From Paucidesulfovibrio gracilis DSM 16080 (GTDB lineage: Bacteria > Desulfobacterota > Desulfovibrionia > Desulfovibrionales > Desulfovibrionaceae), in contig NZ_FUYC01000014.1 in assembly GCF_900167125.1 (NCBI RefSeq), positions 1-53,680 on the forward strand: a stretch of DNA of 53,680 nt, read 5' to 3'. The notes under the pieces were generated by a model, which saw only the letters and a list, made by a program, of their open reading frames with translations, was not told the origin of the DNA and ran no database searches. A program made the position numbers and the translations under genes. This document shows positions 8,258 to 15,965 of the stretch, in pieces (within the stretch, counting starts at the first letter, position 1; each line of letters opens with the position of its first letter).

Positions 8258-9637
8258 TCAGTGCTCCTGCGGCGGTTTCCACGCGGGACCGGGAGTTAGC
8301 AAAAACGTATCGATATCGTATTCCACAACCGTGCACTCACCCGAGGAGGGGGGACAAACCTGAAAGCGCTCCAGCCGCTCCAAGACTTCCGACAGTGCCA
8401 GGCCGGGGAATTTTCCCCGAAGCGTGCGTTTTAGAAAATTTTTCTTTGCGTCATGACTCAGTCGGAGCTTGATGTTTCGGATGATGCGTTTGCCTTTTTT
8501 GGCGGTGCGGTAAACCCAGCTTTTGGGCTTCGGCAATGTGTACGCTGGGAGTTCTTCCATGGTGTAATCTTGTAGCACCGTGGAAACAATTGTGTCGGAG
8601 GCGCTTTGTCCGTCGATATTTGCCAACAACTTGCGTAACTTTGCCATTCGTTCTTCGCGTTCTTCAGGGAGCAAGTTTGAGCGGCCATTGTTGGCGATGG
8701 CGTTTCGTACAAGAGCTATAACCTCGTCTGCATCATCCGTTGCCTGGGAAATCTGAACAGCCATGCTGTCCATGTTGGTTTCCGGGCCTGTGTAGCTGAT
8801 CACGGGTTTCCCCATGGTAAAGGCTTCGATTCCCGTTGTGCAGTCGTTGTGGATCACGGCCACGGCTCGCTTGATCCAGGAATAGGAATTGCCCTGCTTG
8901 GATACAAGAATATTTTTTGCAGTAAAGTAGGACGCATAATGCTTTTCGTCTTCAACCGGATGCGGCCGGATGACGATTGTGTGGTCCGGGAACGCGGCCG
9001 TTAGTTTTTTTATAAGAGGTATCATGCGTTGCAACGTGTGGTTGTCTTTAACCGTTGCTCGCTCCAAACGTTCCAGTCCCATCTTTAGCGAAATATGAAG
9101 TTCTCTGAGCGCTTCAGCTCCGGCGACATAGTGAGCGGAAGCCCAATTGGAGTTAATGAGAATAAATTTTTCCGGAAAGCAAAGTTGTTCTTCCGCTTTT
9201 GTTTGGCGGAATGTTTCAACTTCTTGCAAGTCAAACTTGGGATGCCCTGAGGCGACGATTTTGTCTGGGTCGCCGCCATTGGCGACCATAAAATCTCGAT
9301 ACGCTTCGCCCCAGCAAAAAATTTTGCGCAATTTGTCTTGAACCTTGACCGGTGCCAAACGGCAATTCCCTGATGTGGAAAACTTGGCGCCTCCTTCTTC
9401 ATCAAGGCTATAGATGTTCATCGCCGGGCGGGCGTATTCACTCAGGTTTGCCATTTCTTTGGCAATATAACATATTGGAATGTCCGCGGCATCCTTTCTG
9501 AAAAATCTCCAAATGCGGGCACGGTGGCCTATCAAAACCGGAAATCCGGCTTTAATGAAGTTGGCCGACAAGAACAACAATGGGCTGATTTCCCGTCCTT
9601 TGACTTCTATGGCAATACAGACCAGTGGAGTTCTCAT
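8258..9637 (-). CDS. Surface carbohydrate biosynthesis protein, CDP-glycerol transferase-like fold
   Basis: A 459-residue cytoplasmic protein with the features of 'surface carbohydrate biosynthesis' proteins: GHPKFDL in the middle, IVIRPHPVEDEKHY, and then a conserved block with VIHNDCTTGIEAFTMGKPVI. These resemble the GT-B fold of CDP-glycerol or glycan transferases. The ATG at 9637 was preferred to one 14 codons upstream because AGAGA lies just before it and the conserved N-terminus starts there. It follows the KAS III-like gene by 54 bp. The donor and product are unknown. Its base composition is more AT-rich than its neighbours, which could mean horizontal transfer of this segment. Confidence 0.75.
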   Translation of the reverse strand: MRTPLVCIAIEVKGREISPLLFLSANFIKAGFPVLIGHRARIWRFFRKDAADIPICYIAKEMANLSEYARPAMNIYSLDEEGGAKFSTSGNCRLAPVKVQDKLRKIFCWGEAYRDFMVANGGDPDKIVASGHPKFDLQEVETFRQTKAEEQLCFPEKFILINSNWASAHYVAGAEALRELHISLKMGLERLERATVKDNHTLQRMIPLIKKLTAAFPDHTIVIRPHPVEDEKHYASYFTAKNILVSKQGNSYSWIKRAVAVIHNDCTTGIEAFTMGKPVISYTGPETNMDSMAVQISQATDDADEVIALVRNAIANNGRSNLLPEEREERMAKLRKLLANIDGQSASDTIVSTVLQDYTMEELPAYTLPKPKSWVYRTAKKGKRIIRNIKLRLSHDAKKNFLKRTLRGKFPGLALSEVLERLERFQVCPPSSGECTVVEYDIDTFLLTPGPAWKPPQEH

Positions 9638-9691
9638 TGTATTCTCTTTTTGTAATACCGTACAATAACAAGGTTGCACGGCAGCAGCTCA

Positions 9692-10618
9692 TTATGCGGA
9701 GCAACGCTTCAACACCGTTGTTCCCCAGGAAAGCCCGACCCCGAATCCCGAGATGAGGATAGTACGTTGTTTTTCTTGCAGCCGCGGCTGCAGCGTCATG
9801 GGAATGGTGGAAGAAACCGTATTCCCGATGCGGGCCAAGGCAAAGGGAACCTTTTCCGCGGGAACCCCCAGTCGTTTGGCCATGTTTTCCACGATGTACC
9901 TGGAAGCCTGATGCAGCACGAAAAGGTCAACGTCTGCGGGCGTAAGCTGGTTTTGTTCCAGGCATTTTTTTATTTGTCGGGGAACGGTTCCCAAGCTGAA
10001 ATTAAAAATACTCCGGCCGTCCATTTGCAGTCGGCCTGTTTTTTCGACGGAAAGGAGCTGGTGTTTGGTTCCGTCGTTTTCAAAAAGGCAATGACCGAGC
10101 TGATACAACGGGTCCGTCCCGATCAAGGTACAGGTTGCTCCGTCGCCGAACAAAAGTTCCGTCACCACGTCTTCGCTATCCAGTACCTTGGAGTAAGGAT
10201 CCGCTGTAAACAACAGCCCGCAACGCATGCCGTTGGCCTGCATGAAAGCGTTGAGAATGGAAAGTCCGTGGACATAGCCGGAGCACCCCAGGGAAACGTC
10301 AAAGGCGGCGGCTCCGTGAAGTCCAAGCTTGCCCTGTACGATGGAAGAGGTATGCGGCAATCCGTGTCCGTCCGGGGTTTGTGTCACCACGACGATGCAT
10401 TCCACGGATTCGGGATCTATGGGCGTGCGCTCGCAAAGGTTTTCAAAGGCGGCGACACACAAATCCGATGTTTCGGTTTCCGGCTGTTTCCGCCGCAACT
10501 CGGTAAACCCGATTTTGTCCCGAATGAAATCCTCGGGACGGTCAAAGGTCTGGGCGCGACGAAGATTGTCGATAACAACGTCACCATAGGAGACCCCTAT
10601 GTCAACAATTCCGATCAT
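9692..10618 (-). CDS. 3-oxoacyl-ACP synthase III-like (KAS III) in a glycan cluster
   Basis: A 308-residue thiolase-fold condensing enzyme. The KAS III triad is complete: Cys112 in LGCSGYVHG (same number as in E. coli FabH), His236 in LHQASRY and Asn266 in RIGNTVSST. AGGAG lies 8 nt before the ATG. FabH-type enzymes condense an acyl-CoA with malonyl-ACP; relatives make specialised acyl chains or transfer acyl groups. It is first in a run with a surface-carbohydrate protein and an MBOAT/SGNH pair, and no other fab genes are near, so a specialised acyl-donor role is more likely than general fatty acid synthesis. That role is inference. Confidence 0.88.
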   Translation of the reverse strand: MIGIVDIGVSYGDVVIDNLRRAQTFDRPEDFIRDKIGFTELRRKQPETETSDLCVAAFENLCERTPIDPESVECIVVVTQTPDGHGLPHTSSIVQGKLGLHGAAAFDVSLGCSGYVHGLSILNAFMQANGMRCGLLFTADPYSKVLDSEDVVTELLFGDGATCTLIGTDPLYQLGHCLFENDGTKHQLLSVEKTGRLQMDGRSIFNFSLGTVPRQIKKCLEQNQLTPADVDLFVLHQASRYIVENMAKRLGVPAEKVPFALARIGNTVSSTIPMTLQPRLQEKQRTILISGFGVGLSWGTTVLKRCSA

Positions 10619-10999
10619 TCCAGCGACTCCTGGCTAAACTTTGCGAACAATTGATTCGAGCGTGCTGGTAGGCTGCAAAAAAAGCACAAAAAAGTTCTAT
10701 TCCGCCTTGTCGTTGCCGTAGACCGCCGAGCATGGGGACACAACACCCCGGTCCCGACATCCGAAGAGTCCCTCCAATATATTGTTCCAGTCTTCTTTTC
10801 AACTCGCATGGGGGCGGCTTGTGCCGGAGCGGGGCGGGTACGGTTCGGTCGGCCGGGGACGCCGCAAAATCTACGGCGGGCCAACAGGGATCGTCTTGCA
10901 GGCACGGGGTGTCTGAGGCGGCGTGTTCAAGTGAAAGGCACGGTATCTGCATGGTTGGTTCCCAAACGGCAAAAAACCGTCAATATCAGGAGCCGAACC
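10619..10999. other. Divergent intergenic region before the glycan cluster and the zinc-ribbon pair
   Basis: 381 bp between the KAS III-like gene (minus) and the first zinc-ribbon gene (plus). It must hold promoters for both directions, but none stands out. An 8-base-loop hairpin with GGGG/CCCC arms lies near 10735-10754. One open frame on the minus strand (10602-10952) has no ribosome site and no recognisable protein features, so I left it out. Confidence 0.5.
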
Positions 11000-11236
11000 A
11001 TGAAGAACCGATGCTGCAAGTGCGGATTGTCCATTGATTCCTGGGACTTTTACGTACAATCCCGTGAAGGGAACATTTGCAGTTCCTGTTTGGTGGCCCA
11101 GGACGCGCTTGACGAGGACATTCGTGCCTTGTTCAAGACCGCGCCCTCCCGGAAGACCGCCCTGGCCGCCCTGCGGGAAATGCCCCAGGCCGAGCTGGAG
11201 ACGGAACCTTTGATTTTGGCCCGGTCCAGCGGCTGA
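11000..11236 (+). CDS. Small zinc-ribbon protein, tandem member 1
   Basis: A 78-residue protein with AGGAG 8 nt before the ATG. It has two CxxC knuckles, Cys5/Cys8 (CCKCG) and Cys27/Cys30 (ICSSC), 18 residues apart, typical of a small zinc ribbon. The C-terminal half is charged and probably helical. The spacing of the four cysteines is identical to that in the next gene (11289-11528), and both share a D-x-x-[DE]-F-Y and an R-[EG]-G/R-x-[IC]-C pattern between the knuckles, so they look like paralogues. Function unknown; protein or nucleic-acid contact is possible. The long upstream frame without ribosome site was rejected as start. Confidence 0.7.
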   Translation: MKNRCCKCGLSIDSWDFYVQSREGNICSSCLVAQDALDEDIRALFKTAPSRKTALAALREMPQAELETEPLILARSSG

Positions 11237-11288
11237 TTCCGCGCCCGGGCCGAGGCAGGGCAAAAAAACGCCTTGCCGGAGGAACGCC

Positions 11289-11528
11289 ATGTCCGCCATG
11301 CGTTGTGAGATTTGCGGTGCACGATTGGATGATCGGGAATTTTACCTCGGCGTCAGGGGCCGTTGTGTCTGTCCCGCCTGTGTTCCCCTGTTCCGGAGCG
11401 TTGTTCCCCAGGGCAGGCCGGGCAGCACTCCCAGGGGTCAGTGGTTTGACACGGTCCCCAACGGCCCGACATCACGCCGGACCGTGCTGGTCGGCAACGC
11501 GCCGCATTTGCGCCCCATGTTCCGCTGA
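11289..11528 (+). CDS. Small zinc-ribbon protein, tandem member 2
   Basis: A 79-residue protein, GGAGG before the ATG, 52 bp after the previous gene. Cys6/Cys9 (CEICG) and Cys28/Cys31 (CPACV) form the same double CxxC with the same spacing as the upstream paralogue. The C-terminal half differs: it is rich in Arg, Pro and Gly and has no acidic helix. It ends 27 bp before the convergent end of the SppA-like gene. Function unknown. A second ATG three codons in could also be used. Confidence 0.6.
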   Translation: MSAMRCEICGARLDDREFYLGVRGRCVCPACVPLFRSVVPQGRPGSTPRGQWFDTVPNGPTSRRTVLVGNAPHLRPMFR

Positions 11529-11555
11529 TCCAGCGGCGGGACGGTTTGCGCCGCG

Positions 11556-12557
11556 CTACTCATTCCCGGGCAGCCAAAGATAATAGACACCGCATTCCCT
11601 GGGCAGGCCCGAGCCGAGTGCTGTTCCGAGCAATCCGGCATCCAGCAGGGCGGGGCGCACCAGGCGGGCGGACGCGTTATACGCCGTATCATTGGCGTAT
11701 CGCTGGTCCCGGTAGGCCACGAGTTTCGCATCCTCGGGCAATTCCGCCAACTCCCTTGCCAGGGCGAAAGCCGATTCCAGATACCCCACTCGGTCCACTA
11801 GTCCCAGATCCAGGGCTTGCGTACCCGTGAACACCCGCGCCGTGGCAACGGTGTCCATCTGCTCCGGCGTGAGGTCTCGCGCCTGGCGAACCAACGTCTG
11901 AAACCGCGTTCCCATTTCATTGATCAGGGTTTGGGCGATATCCTGTTCCTCTTTCGTGGACTCCCGAAAGGGCGACCCCATGTCCTTGTTGCGACCCGAT
12001 TTGGCCACTTCCACACGCACACCCGCCATTTCCATCAATCCGGTGACCCGGGGCTGGAAAAACACCGCGCCCACGGATCCCGTCACGCTGGTGGGATGCG
12101 CCACAATGCGGTCGGCCGGCAGAGCCACATAGTATCCGCCGGACGCGGCCACATCCATGAGCAGCGCCACCACGGGCTTTCCCGACTCCCGGCGGAAGCG
12201 TTCAATCTCATGGTGCAGCACGTCGCTGGCCGTGACCCCGCCGCCCGGGGAGTTGATTTTCAGTATGACGGCGCGTACCTCGGCATCTTTTTCCGCCAAC
12301 CGCAAACGGCTGACCACCTCCTGCAGCAAACTGGGACGGCGGCCCAGCAGTCCCTGGTCCGGGGCATCGCTGATCAGACCGCGCACGTTCACCAGCAGCA
12401 CTTTTTCCGAACCCTCTCCCTGCAGCACCTGTTCCTCCAGCGGATCCGTGCCGTCGGGAAACAGCCGCACCTTGGGTGCGCATCCCGCCAGCACAAGGAG
12501 CAGGATCGTAATCAGGGCCAAGCGCATTGCTTTTGTTCCAACCAGCTTCTCAACCAT
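11556..12557 (-). CDS. sppA: Signal peptide peptidase SppA-type lipoprotein (family S49)
   Basis: A 334-residue S49 serine protease of the short form. The N-terminus has a lipobox (LVLAGC, Cys26), so it is probably a membrane-anchored lipoprotein. The catalytic pair is Ser139 (DVAASGGYYVA) and Lys191 (SGRNKDMGSPF), 52 residues apart as in the B. subtilis enzyme. The ATG at 12557 has GGGAGA at good spacing; a shorter start at 12527 would give a more standard signal peptide but has no ribosome site. SppA enzymes degrade cleaved signal peptides or other membrane peptides. Its 5' end faces the divergent PHP gene. Confidence 0.9.
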   Translation of the reverse strand: MVEKLVGTKAMRLALITILLLVLAGCAPKVRLFPDGTDPLEEQVLQGEGSEKVLLVNVRGLISDAPDQGLLGRRPSLLQEVVSRLRLAEKDAEVRAVILKINSPGGGVTASDVLHHEIERFRRESGKPVVALLMDVAASGGYYVALPADRIVAHPTSVTGSVGAVFFQPRVTGLMEMAGVRVEVAKSGRNKDMGSPFRESTKEEQDIAQTLINEMGTRFQTLVRQARDLTPEQMDTVATARVFTGTQALDLGLVDRVGYLESAFALARELAELPEDAKLVAYRDQRYANDTAYNASARLVRPALLDAGLLGTALGSGLPRECGVYYLWLPGNE

Positions 12558-12703
12558 TGTACGTCTCCCGCATTCGTAACAGGCGTTTTCTTGACAGGCC
12601 GGACCGCATCGGGAAAGATTACGCGGTTTGTAGCCTGTCGGAGCCGGGACGCGGCCATGCCGCTGGTCCCTTATCATCCAACCCGGGCCGTTCACTGAAA
12701 GCC

Positions 12704-13588
12704 ATGCTGACATTCGATCTTCATTACCATGCCAATGTGCATCAAATGCCGGGAGTGCAGCGCCGCTGCCGGTTGCGAAGCATTGCGCATACGGTTTCCC
12801 GCCATGGGCTGCACTATCTGGCTTCCACGGAACATTGCTACAAAAAGCCTCTGGAGGCGTACCAATGGCTGGCGCATGCCCTTGCGGACACGTCCACCGC
12901 GGTGCTGCCCGGCATGGAGAGCGTCACTTCCGAAGGCATCGACATCATATATCTCTATCGCACCGAGGACCAGCTTCGTCGGGCCGTGGTGGAGATTCCC
13001 AGTTTTCGGCGCTCCGTGCGCGACGTGAAGCGTCTTGCCGAGGCCACGGACGCGCTGACCATCATCCCGCATCCGTTTCATATCTGCCGCTCGGCAGCGG
13101 GCAATGTGCTGTGCCGCCGTTCCTACGCCAATTTGTTGCGGGCCTGCGACTATGTGGAAATCCACAACGGCTCCGCGCTCACCTTTGACAAGCGACTCGC
13201 CACCAGCCGCACCAAACCGTTGCTCAAAAAAACGCTTTCCAAGCTCCAGCGCACGATCGACCTGCCCATGAAGGATCGTGGCCGGGGCATGGGCTGGGCC
13301 GTGGGGTCGGACGCCCATTTTCCGGGAGAACAGTACATTGTGGGCAGCACGGACGCGGTCATGTCGCCCCGCGAAGATATCTTTGATTTCCTCCGTCGCC
13401 GCATCCGGTTTTCCACGTATGTGTTGCGCCAGCCTGCGACGGATAATTCCGTAAATAATTATCGCTTGTTGCGGAGCCTGCAAAGCATCGTCAAGGAAGG
13501 GGCGCGCAAGGAATACATCAAGGCCCGGGCCAAAGCCGTTGTCATGGCGTCGGCCGTGCTGCGCATCGGCCTGTACCCTCCGGGCTGA
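12704..13588 (+). CDS. PHP-domain metal-dependent phosphoesterase-like protein
   Basis: A 294-residue protein with the metal-binding motifs of the PHP superfamily: HxH at the N-terminus (FDLHYHAN), STEHCYK, the IIPHPFH histidines and the closing GSDAHFPGEQ. PHP proteins hydrolyse phosphoester bonds (histidinol phosphate, nucleic acids, nucleotides). No specific substrate can be read here. The start at 12704 puts the HxH motif at residues 6-8, as usual; the upstream in-frame extension overlaps the sppA promoter region and was rejected. The ribosome site is weak (GAAAG). It is divergent from sppA. Confidence 0.82.
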   Translation: MLTFDLHYHANVHQMPGVQRRCRLRSIAHTVSRHGLHYLASTEHCYKKPLEAYQWLAHALADTSTAVLPGMESVTSEGIDIIYLYRTEDQLRRAVVEIPSFRRSVRDVKRLAEATDALTIIPHPFHICRSAAGNVLCRRSYANLLRACDYVEIHNGSALTFDKRLATSRTKPLLKKTLSKLQRTIDLPMKDRGRGMGWAVGSDAHFPGEQYIVGSTDAVMSPREDIFDFLRRRIRFSTYVLRQPATDNSVNNYRLLRSLQSIVKEGARKEYIKARAKAVVMASAVLRIGLYPPG

Positions 13589-13623
13589 TGTTCCGTCCCC
13601 GAGCGAGAACCCGCACCGGATTA

Positions 13624-13655
13624 AACAGTCTGCCTATTGATTTTTCAACGGCCAG
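13624..13655. repeat. Short dispersed repeat, copy 2
   Basis: Matches 5462-5495: AACAG-T-CTG, three bases, ATTGA, five T, CAACGGCCAG. It lies between the convergent ends of the PHP gene and rsmG. Confidence 0.5.
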
Positions 13656-13726
13656 CACGATTTTTTTCCGTACCGCGTGCTCCCGACCACGGCGCACGAT
13701 CCGGGCCGGGGGAAGATGGATTCCTC

Positions 13727-14413
13727 TTACGCTTCGGCCTGGAGCGCCCAGAACCAGCGCGTGCTTTCCTCCCGGCCAGGACGGATGGTGTAGGAGCGGG
13801 ATTCCACGGGCCGCCATGCCTCGGGCAAAACAGCGGGAAGCGGTTCGTTGGCCAGCACCACCACTTGTCCGCCCGGAGTGAGCATGGGCCGCACAAAGGG
13901 CAGCAGCTCCTGCCAGGGCATGAAGGCCCGGCTGAGGATCAGGTCCGCGCCCTGGTCGGCGATTTCCTCGTCCGGCAGCTGCTGGAGCGCTTCCTCGGCG
14001 CGAACCTGCAGCACGGCAGTACGCGCGAGGTCCAAGCGTCCCACGGCCAAGCGCAAAAACACACATCGTTTTTCCCGCACCTCCACCAGATAGTACCGGC
14101 CACGCGTCCAGAGGCAGCGCAGGGGAATGCCGGGCAGGCCCGCGCCCGCGCCCAGGTCCAGACACAAGGGATCATCAGCCAGGGGCAGGGATTCCAGGAA
14201 TCCGGCCAGGGGCAGGCTGTCCGCCACCAGGGTATGCAGAATCTCGTCGGCTCGGCGCGGTCCCACAAGGTTGGTTTTGCGGTTCCATTGCGTGAGCAGG
14301 TCGAGATAGCCGGCGATGCGGATGGCGGTTTCCGGCTCCGGTGAAACGCCCAGGGAACGGCACAAGGCCGCGACCTGGGCTGCCAGTTGCTCTGTGGATT
14401 CCTTGGACGACAT
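13727..14413 (-). CDS. rsmG: 16S rRNA (guanine527-N7)-methyltransferase
   Basis: A 228-residue SAM-dependent methyltransferase. Family marks are QWNRKTNLVGPR near the N-terminus, the SAM-binding LDLGAGAGLPGIPL and the LILSRAF segment. It modifies the 530 loop of 16S rRNA. GGGAGGA precedes the ATG. It lies 75 bp downstream of radA on the same strand and probably shares its transcript. The usual gidA/gidB or parAB neighbourhood is absent. Confidence 0.95.
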   Translation of the reverse strand: MSSKESTEQLAAQVAALCRSLGVSPEPETAIRIAGYLDLLTQWNRKTNLVGPRRADEILHTLVADSLPLAGFLESLPLADDPLCLDLGAGAGLPGIPLRCLWTRGRYYLVEVREKRCVFLRLAVGRLDLARTAVLQVRAEEALQQLPDEEIADQGADLILSRAFMPWQELLPFVRPMLTPGGQVVVLANEPLPAVLPEAWRPVESRSYTIRPGREESTRWFWALQAEA

Positions 14414-14488
14414 CCGGTTCCTCCCGTTCGAACATTGCGGCCTGGGTCATGCATCGGTTCGCGCCCCCGGTGGGCCGTTGTGCTGCGT

Positions 14489-15817
14489 TTATTCGTTTTT
14501 CCCGAACAGGCGGCGTTGCAGATCCGCCAGGGTGCGGCAGGACTCCGCCTCAAACACGGGGTCATGTCCGAGCCGTCCGGCCTGTTTGAGTCGGGTGTCC
14601 CGCCCGGATACCGGGCGAACCTGTCCGTTGAGATCCACCTCCCCCCAAAAAATAGCGCCTTCGGGCAGGGGGCGGTCGTAAAACGAGGACAGGATCGCGG
14701 CCACCACGCCCAGGTCCAGTCCGGGGTCGCGCATGGCCAGCCCGCCGGAAATCTTGGCATAGATATCATGGCTGGAGAGATTCAGACGCAGGCGCTTTTC
14801 CAGCACGGCCAGGAGCAGGTGCAGCCGGTTGGTGTCAAACCCCAGGGCGGTGCGGCGGGGGATGGAAAGAAAGGTCTTGGAGGCCAATGCCTGCACTTCC
14901 ACGGCAAAGGGACGCTGCCCTTCCACGGCCATGACCAGGGCCGAGCCGGAAAGCGCGGCATCCCGCCGCCCCAGAAACATGGTGGAAGGATCATCCACGA
15001 TTTCCAGCCCCTGTTCCTTCATGACGAAGACGACCAGTTCGTCACTGGGACCATAGCGGTTTTTGAGCACGCGCAGAATGCGGGAAAAATGGCTGCGGTC
15101 CCCTTCCAGATAGAGCACCGTGTCCACCATGTGCTCCAGGAGTTTGGGGCCGGCAATCTGGCCCTCCTTGGTCACGTGGCCCACCAGGATCAAGGTGGTG
15201 CGGCTCTTTTTGGCGGCTTCCACCAGTTCCGCGGACACGGCCCGGACCTGGCTCACGCTCCCGGGAATGCCTTCGGCGGAAACCGAGGCCAGCGTCTGCA
15301 CCGAATCCACGATGAGCAGTTCCGGAGGTTCCGGTCCTTCCAGCACGGCCAGGCCGTCTGCCGCGCTGGTGGAGGCCATGGCCAGCAGGCCCGGTCCCAG
15401 CAGCCCCAGGCGTTCGGCCCGGTTGCGCAGTTGGGGCAGGCTTTCCTCGCCCGAGAGGTACACAGCGCGTGCGCCCAGGGCCGCCTGCCGACCCGCAAGC
15501 TGCAACAGGAGCGTGGACTTGCCGATGCCTGGTTCCCCGCCCAGCAGAATAGCCCCGCCGGGAGTCAGCCCCTTGCCCAAGACCTGGTCCAGGGCCGGGA
15601 AGCCCGACGGCCGCCCCTGGCCGCCCTCCTGGGAAAGCTCCTCCAGGGGGCGCGGAGCCTGGGAGCCTTCCGGACTGCGTGTGCCGGACCGGTTTTTCCC
15701 CTTGACCACGGACAGCGGTTCCAGGGTGTTCCAGGCGCGACAGGACGGACACTGCCCCTGCCATTGCGGGGATTGGGCGCCGCATTCGGCGCAGCGAAAC
15801 ACTTCCTTGGTCTTCAT
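14489..15817 (-). CDS. radA: DNA repair protein RadA
   Basis: A 442-residue RecA-like ATPase that helps process recombination intermediates. An N-terminal zinc finger has Cys9, Cys12, Cys23 and Cys26. The Walker A motif GEPGIGKS is at residues 94-101, and the RadA signature KNRYG is present in VLKNRYGPSDE. The C-terminal part is the Lon-like domain of the family (no catalytic serine expected). GAGGTGA lies before the ATG. Confidence 0.96.
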   Translation of the reverse strand: MKTKEVFRCAECGAQSPQWQGQCPSCRAWNTLEPLSVVKGKNRSGTRSPEGSQAPRPLEELSQEGGQGRPSGFPALDQVLGKGLTPGGAILLGGEPGIGKSTLLLQLAGRQAALGARAVYLSGEESLPQLRNRAERLGLLGPGLLAMASTSAADGLAVLEGPEPPELLIVDSVQTLASVSAEGIPGSVSQVRAVSAELVEAAKKSRTTLILVGHVTKEGQIAGPKLLEHMVDTVLYLEGDRSHFSRILRVLKNRYGPSDELVVFVMKEQGLEIVDDPSTMFLGRRDAALSGSALVMAVEGQRPFAVEVQALASKTFLSIPRRTALGFDTNRLHLLLAVLEKRLRLNLSSHDIYAKISGGLAMRDPGLDLGVVAAILSSFYDRPLPEGAIFWGEVDLNGQVRPVSGRDTRLKQAGRLGHDPVFEAESCRTLADLQRRLFGKNE

Positions 15818-15865
15818 GCGTCACCTCGGATGGCCAACGTGGGCGCGGGGTCGGGACGTTCCTCG

Positions 15866-15901
15866 AAAAAAAACCGGGAGGCCTTACGGCGTACCCCCGG
15901 T
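15866..15901 (-). terminator. Terminator of the zinc-ribbon/DUF3426 gene
   Basis: On the minus strand, ACCGGG ... CCCGGT closes a hairpin followed by eight T. It lies 65 nt beyond the stop codon at 15966 and before radA, so it separates the two genes. Confidence 0.8.
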
Positions 15902-15965
15902 CTTGATTGCACATTGCGCGGCGGCAGCGGACCGGTGTTTGCCGGTCGGCCCCGCAGGGTGCCGT

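Noticed and set aside
10602-10952. Minus-strand frame upstream of the KAS III-like gene
   Set aside because: No ribosome site, Pro/Cys-rich low-quality sequence, and it overlaps the KAS III start region.
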